A stretch of 59,444 nucleotides of DNA from Terribium retamae (GTDB lineage Bacteria; Pseudomonadota; Alphaproteobacteria; Rhizobiales; Rhizobiaceae), in contig NZ_JAKREW010000034.1 in the NCBI RefSeq assembly GCF_022347545.1, positions 1-59,444 on the forward strand, written 5' to 3'. The notes below the pieces were generated by a model. That model saw nothing but the letters and a program-made list of their open reading frames with translations. It was not told the origin of the DNA and did no database searches. Below are positions 58,826 through 59,444 of this stretch, one piece after another (positions within the stretch are counted from its first letter, which is position 1; every line of letters starts with the position of its first letter). The translations under genes were made by a program, and so were the position numbers.

Positions 58826-59444
58826 TCAGTTGGCCTGCCGGCGCAGGAAGGCCGGGATCTCCAGCTGATCGTCTTCGTGAGTCGCGCGCTGCTGCGGTGC
58901 GAAGCGGCCGTGGTCATCGGCCTGGCCCCGACGCGGAGCGTAGAGCTGTGCGTCCTGCGGAGCCAGACGACGCACTTCCGGGGCAGCCTGGCGCAGCTTC
59001 GGCTCGCGCGGTTGCGCGGGCTGCAAGCGAGCCGGCTCTTCCTCGCGGCGGGTCAGGCCGTTGGTGAGCCGCTTCAGCAGCCCCATCGGGCCACGGTCTT
59101 CATGGTCTACCGGATGCTGCTTGGCTTCGACTTCGGCACGCACCACCGGCGGGAAGTCTTCCACCCGGGGCATGCGGGGCTGGGCCGCAACTGGCTGCTG
59201 CGGGGCAACTTCGCGAACCGGCTGAGGAGCGGGCTGCGGCGCGGCGGCCTGCTGCATGACCGGATGTGGCTGCGGCTGAGCCGGGGGCGCCTGGAACAGC
59301 TTGCTCTGCGGACGGAAGTCATCCTGTGGAGCAGCCTGAGCGACGCGCGGCTGATGGGCAAATGCCGCGGCATTGGCTTCTGCCTGCTGGATAGCCTCAG
59401 CGACAGGGTCCGCAGCGCGCGGTTCTTGAAGAGCAGCCTGCGGC
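58826..59444 (-). CDS. ftsZ: Cell division protein FtsZ, C-terminal part (continues beyond the window)
   Basis: The frame is open through the right edge of the window and reads only the disordered linker and C-terminal peptide of FtsZ. The linker is rich in Gln, Pro and Ala (for example PQPAPQPVREVAPQQP). It ends in the conserved tail DDQLEIPAFLRRQAN that binds FtsA and other division proteins. The GTPase domain lies outside the window. The long linker is typical of alphaproteobacterial FtsZ. Confidence 0.95.
   Translation of the reverse strand, partial: PQAALQEPRAADPVAEAIQQAEANAAAFAHQPRVAQAAPQDDFRPQSKLFQAPPAQPQPHPVMQQAAAPQPAPQPVREVAPQQPVAAQPRMPRVEDFPPVVRAEVEAKQHPVDHEDRGPMGLLKRLTNGLTRREEEPARLQPAQPREPKLRQAAPEVRRLAPQDAQLYAPRRGQADDHGRFAPQQRATHEDDQLEIPAFLRRQAN

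Noticed and set aside
58826..59444. Repeats in the FtsZ linker as a possible CRISPR or tandem repeat
   Set aside because: The repetition is from Gln/Pro/Ala codons in a disordered linker. There are no regular spacers or identical units.

Overview
The window is about 59 kb of ordinary chromosome from a GC-rich alphaproteobacterium of the order Hyphomicrobiales, most like Mesorhizobium and related Phyllobacteriaceae. The evidence is a circularly permuted ssrA gene whose tag reads ANDNYAEARLAA, an alpha-type SspB adaptor, an alphaproteobacterial LexA box (GAAC-N7-GAAC), rhizobial-type palindromic repeats, and the order ftsZ-lpxC-bamD-recN-ligA at the right end. I see no prophage, integrase, insertion sequence or CRISPR array. 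This placement is inferred from gene content, not from a search.

Layout, left to right. 1-7.1 kb: a GNAT gene cut by a poly-C tract, a second GNAT, an XRE/cupin regulator with a small partner, a HerA-like ATPase, a diguanylate cyclase, miaA and serB diverging from overlapping start codons, and another GNAT. 7.1-12.8 kb (minus strand): membrane-protein quality control and folate genes in the order DUF4424, folA, hflK, hflC, DUF2065, degP. 12.9-17.2 kb: cobF, a short ModE-like regulator, modC, modB and modA behind a Mo-box, and a decayed TrmO-like gene. 17.3-18.5 kb: thyA and DUF2853. 18.8-27.2 kb: a seven-gene minus-strand sugar operon (LacI regulator, xylose isomerase, epimerase-like protein, Gfo/Idh dehydrogenase, ABC ATPase, permease, binding protein) with two tandem operators in front. 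27.3-27.65 kb: the two-piece tmRNA gene. 27.8-31.8 kb: an AAA ATPase, a G/C-only tract bounded by inverted repeats, an MFS exporter with a divergent TetR, then sspB, DUF4169 and an RHH protein. 31.8-40.4 kb: a GNAT, a 1270-residue AsmA protein, DUF3011, a GlcD-type dehydrogenase, a thioesterase and small genes. 40.5-45.4 kb: uvrD with an SOS box and an in-frame palindromic insertion, and a DUF2778 protein. 45.7-51.6 kb: a hexapeptide transferase, creA, a SCO protein, prmA, an aminopeptidase P and azlCD. 51.7-59.4 kb (minus strand): DUF2461, ligA, recN, bamD, lpxC and the 3' end of ftsZ.

Working links. tmRNA and SspB act in one pathway: ribosome rescue tags nascent chains, and SspB hands tagged proteins to ClpXP. 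HflKC, DUF2065 and DegP fit inner-membrane and periplasmic quality control. ThyA makes the dihydrofolate that FolA recycles. The mod operon, its Mo-box and the ModE-like gene form a molybdate-uptake unit. The sugar operon has uptake, isomerisation and oxidation genes but no kinase in this window.

No clearly new multi-gene system is visible. The items most worth checking are the palindromic 40-codon insertion inside the UvrD helicase core, the SOS box in front of it, the tandem LacI operators, the Mo-box with a sensor-less ModE, the decayed TrmO-like gene, and the two G/C-only tracts, which look like sequencing or assembly failures at strong structures.
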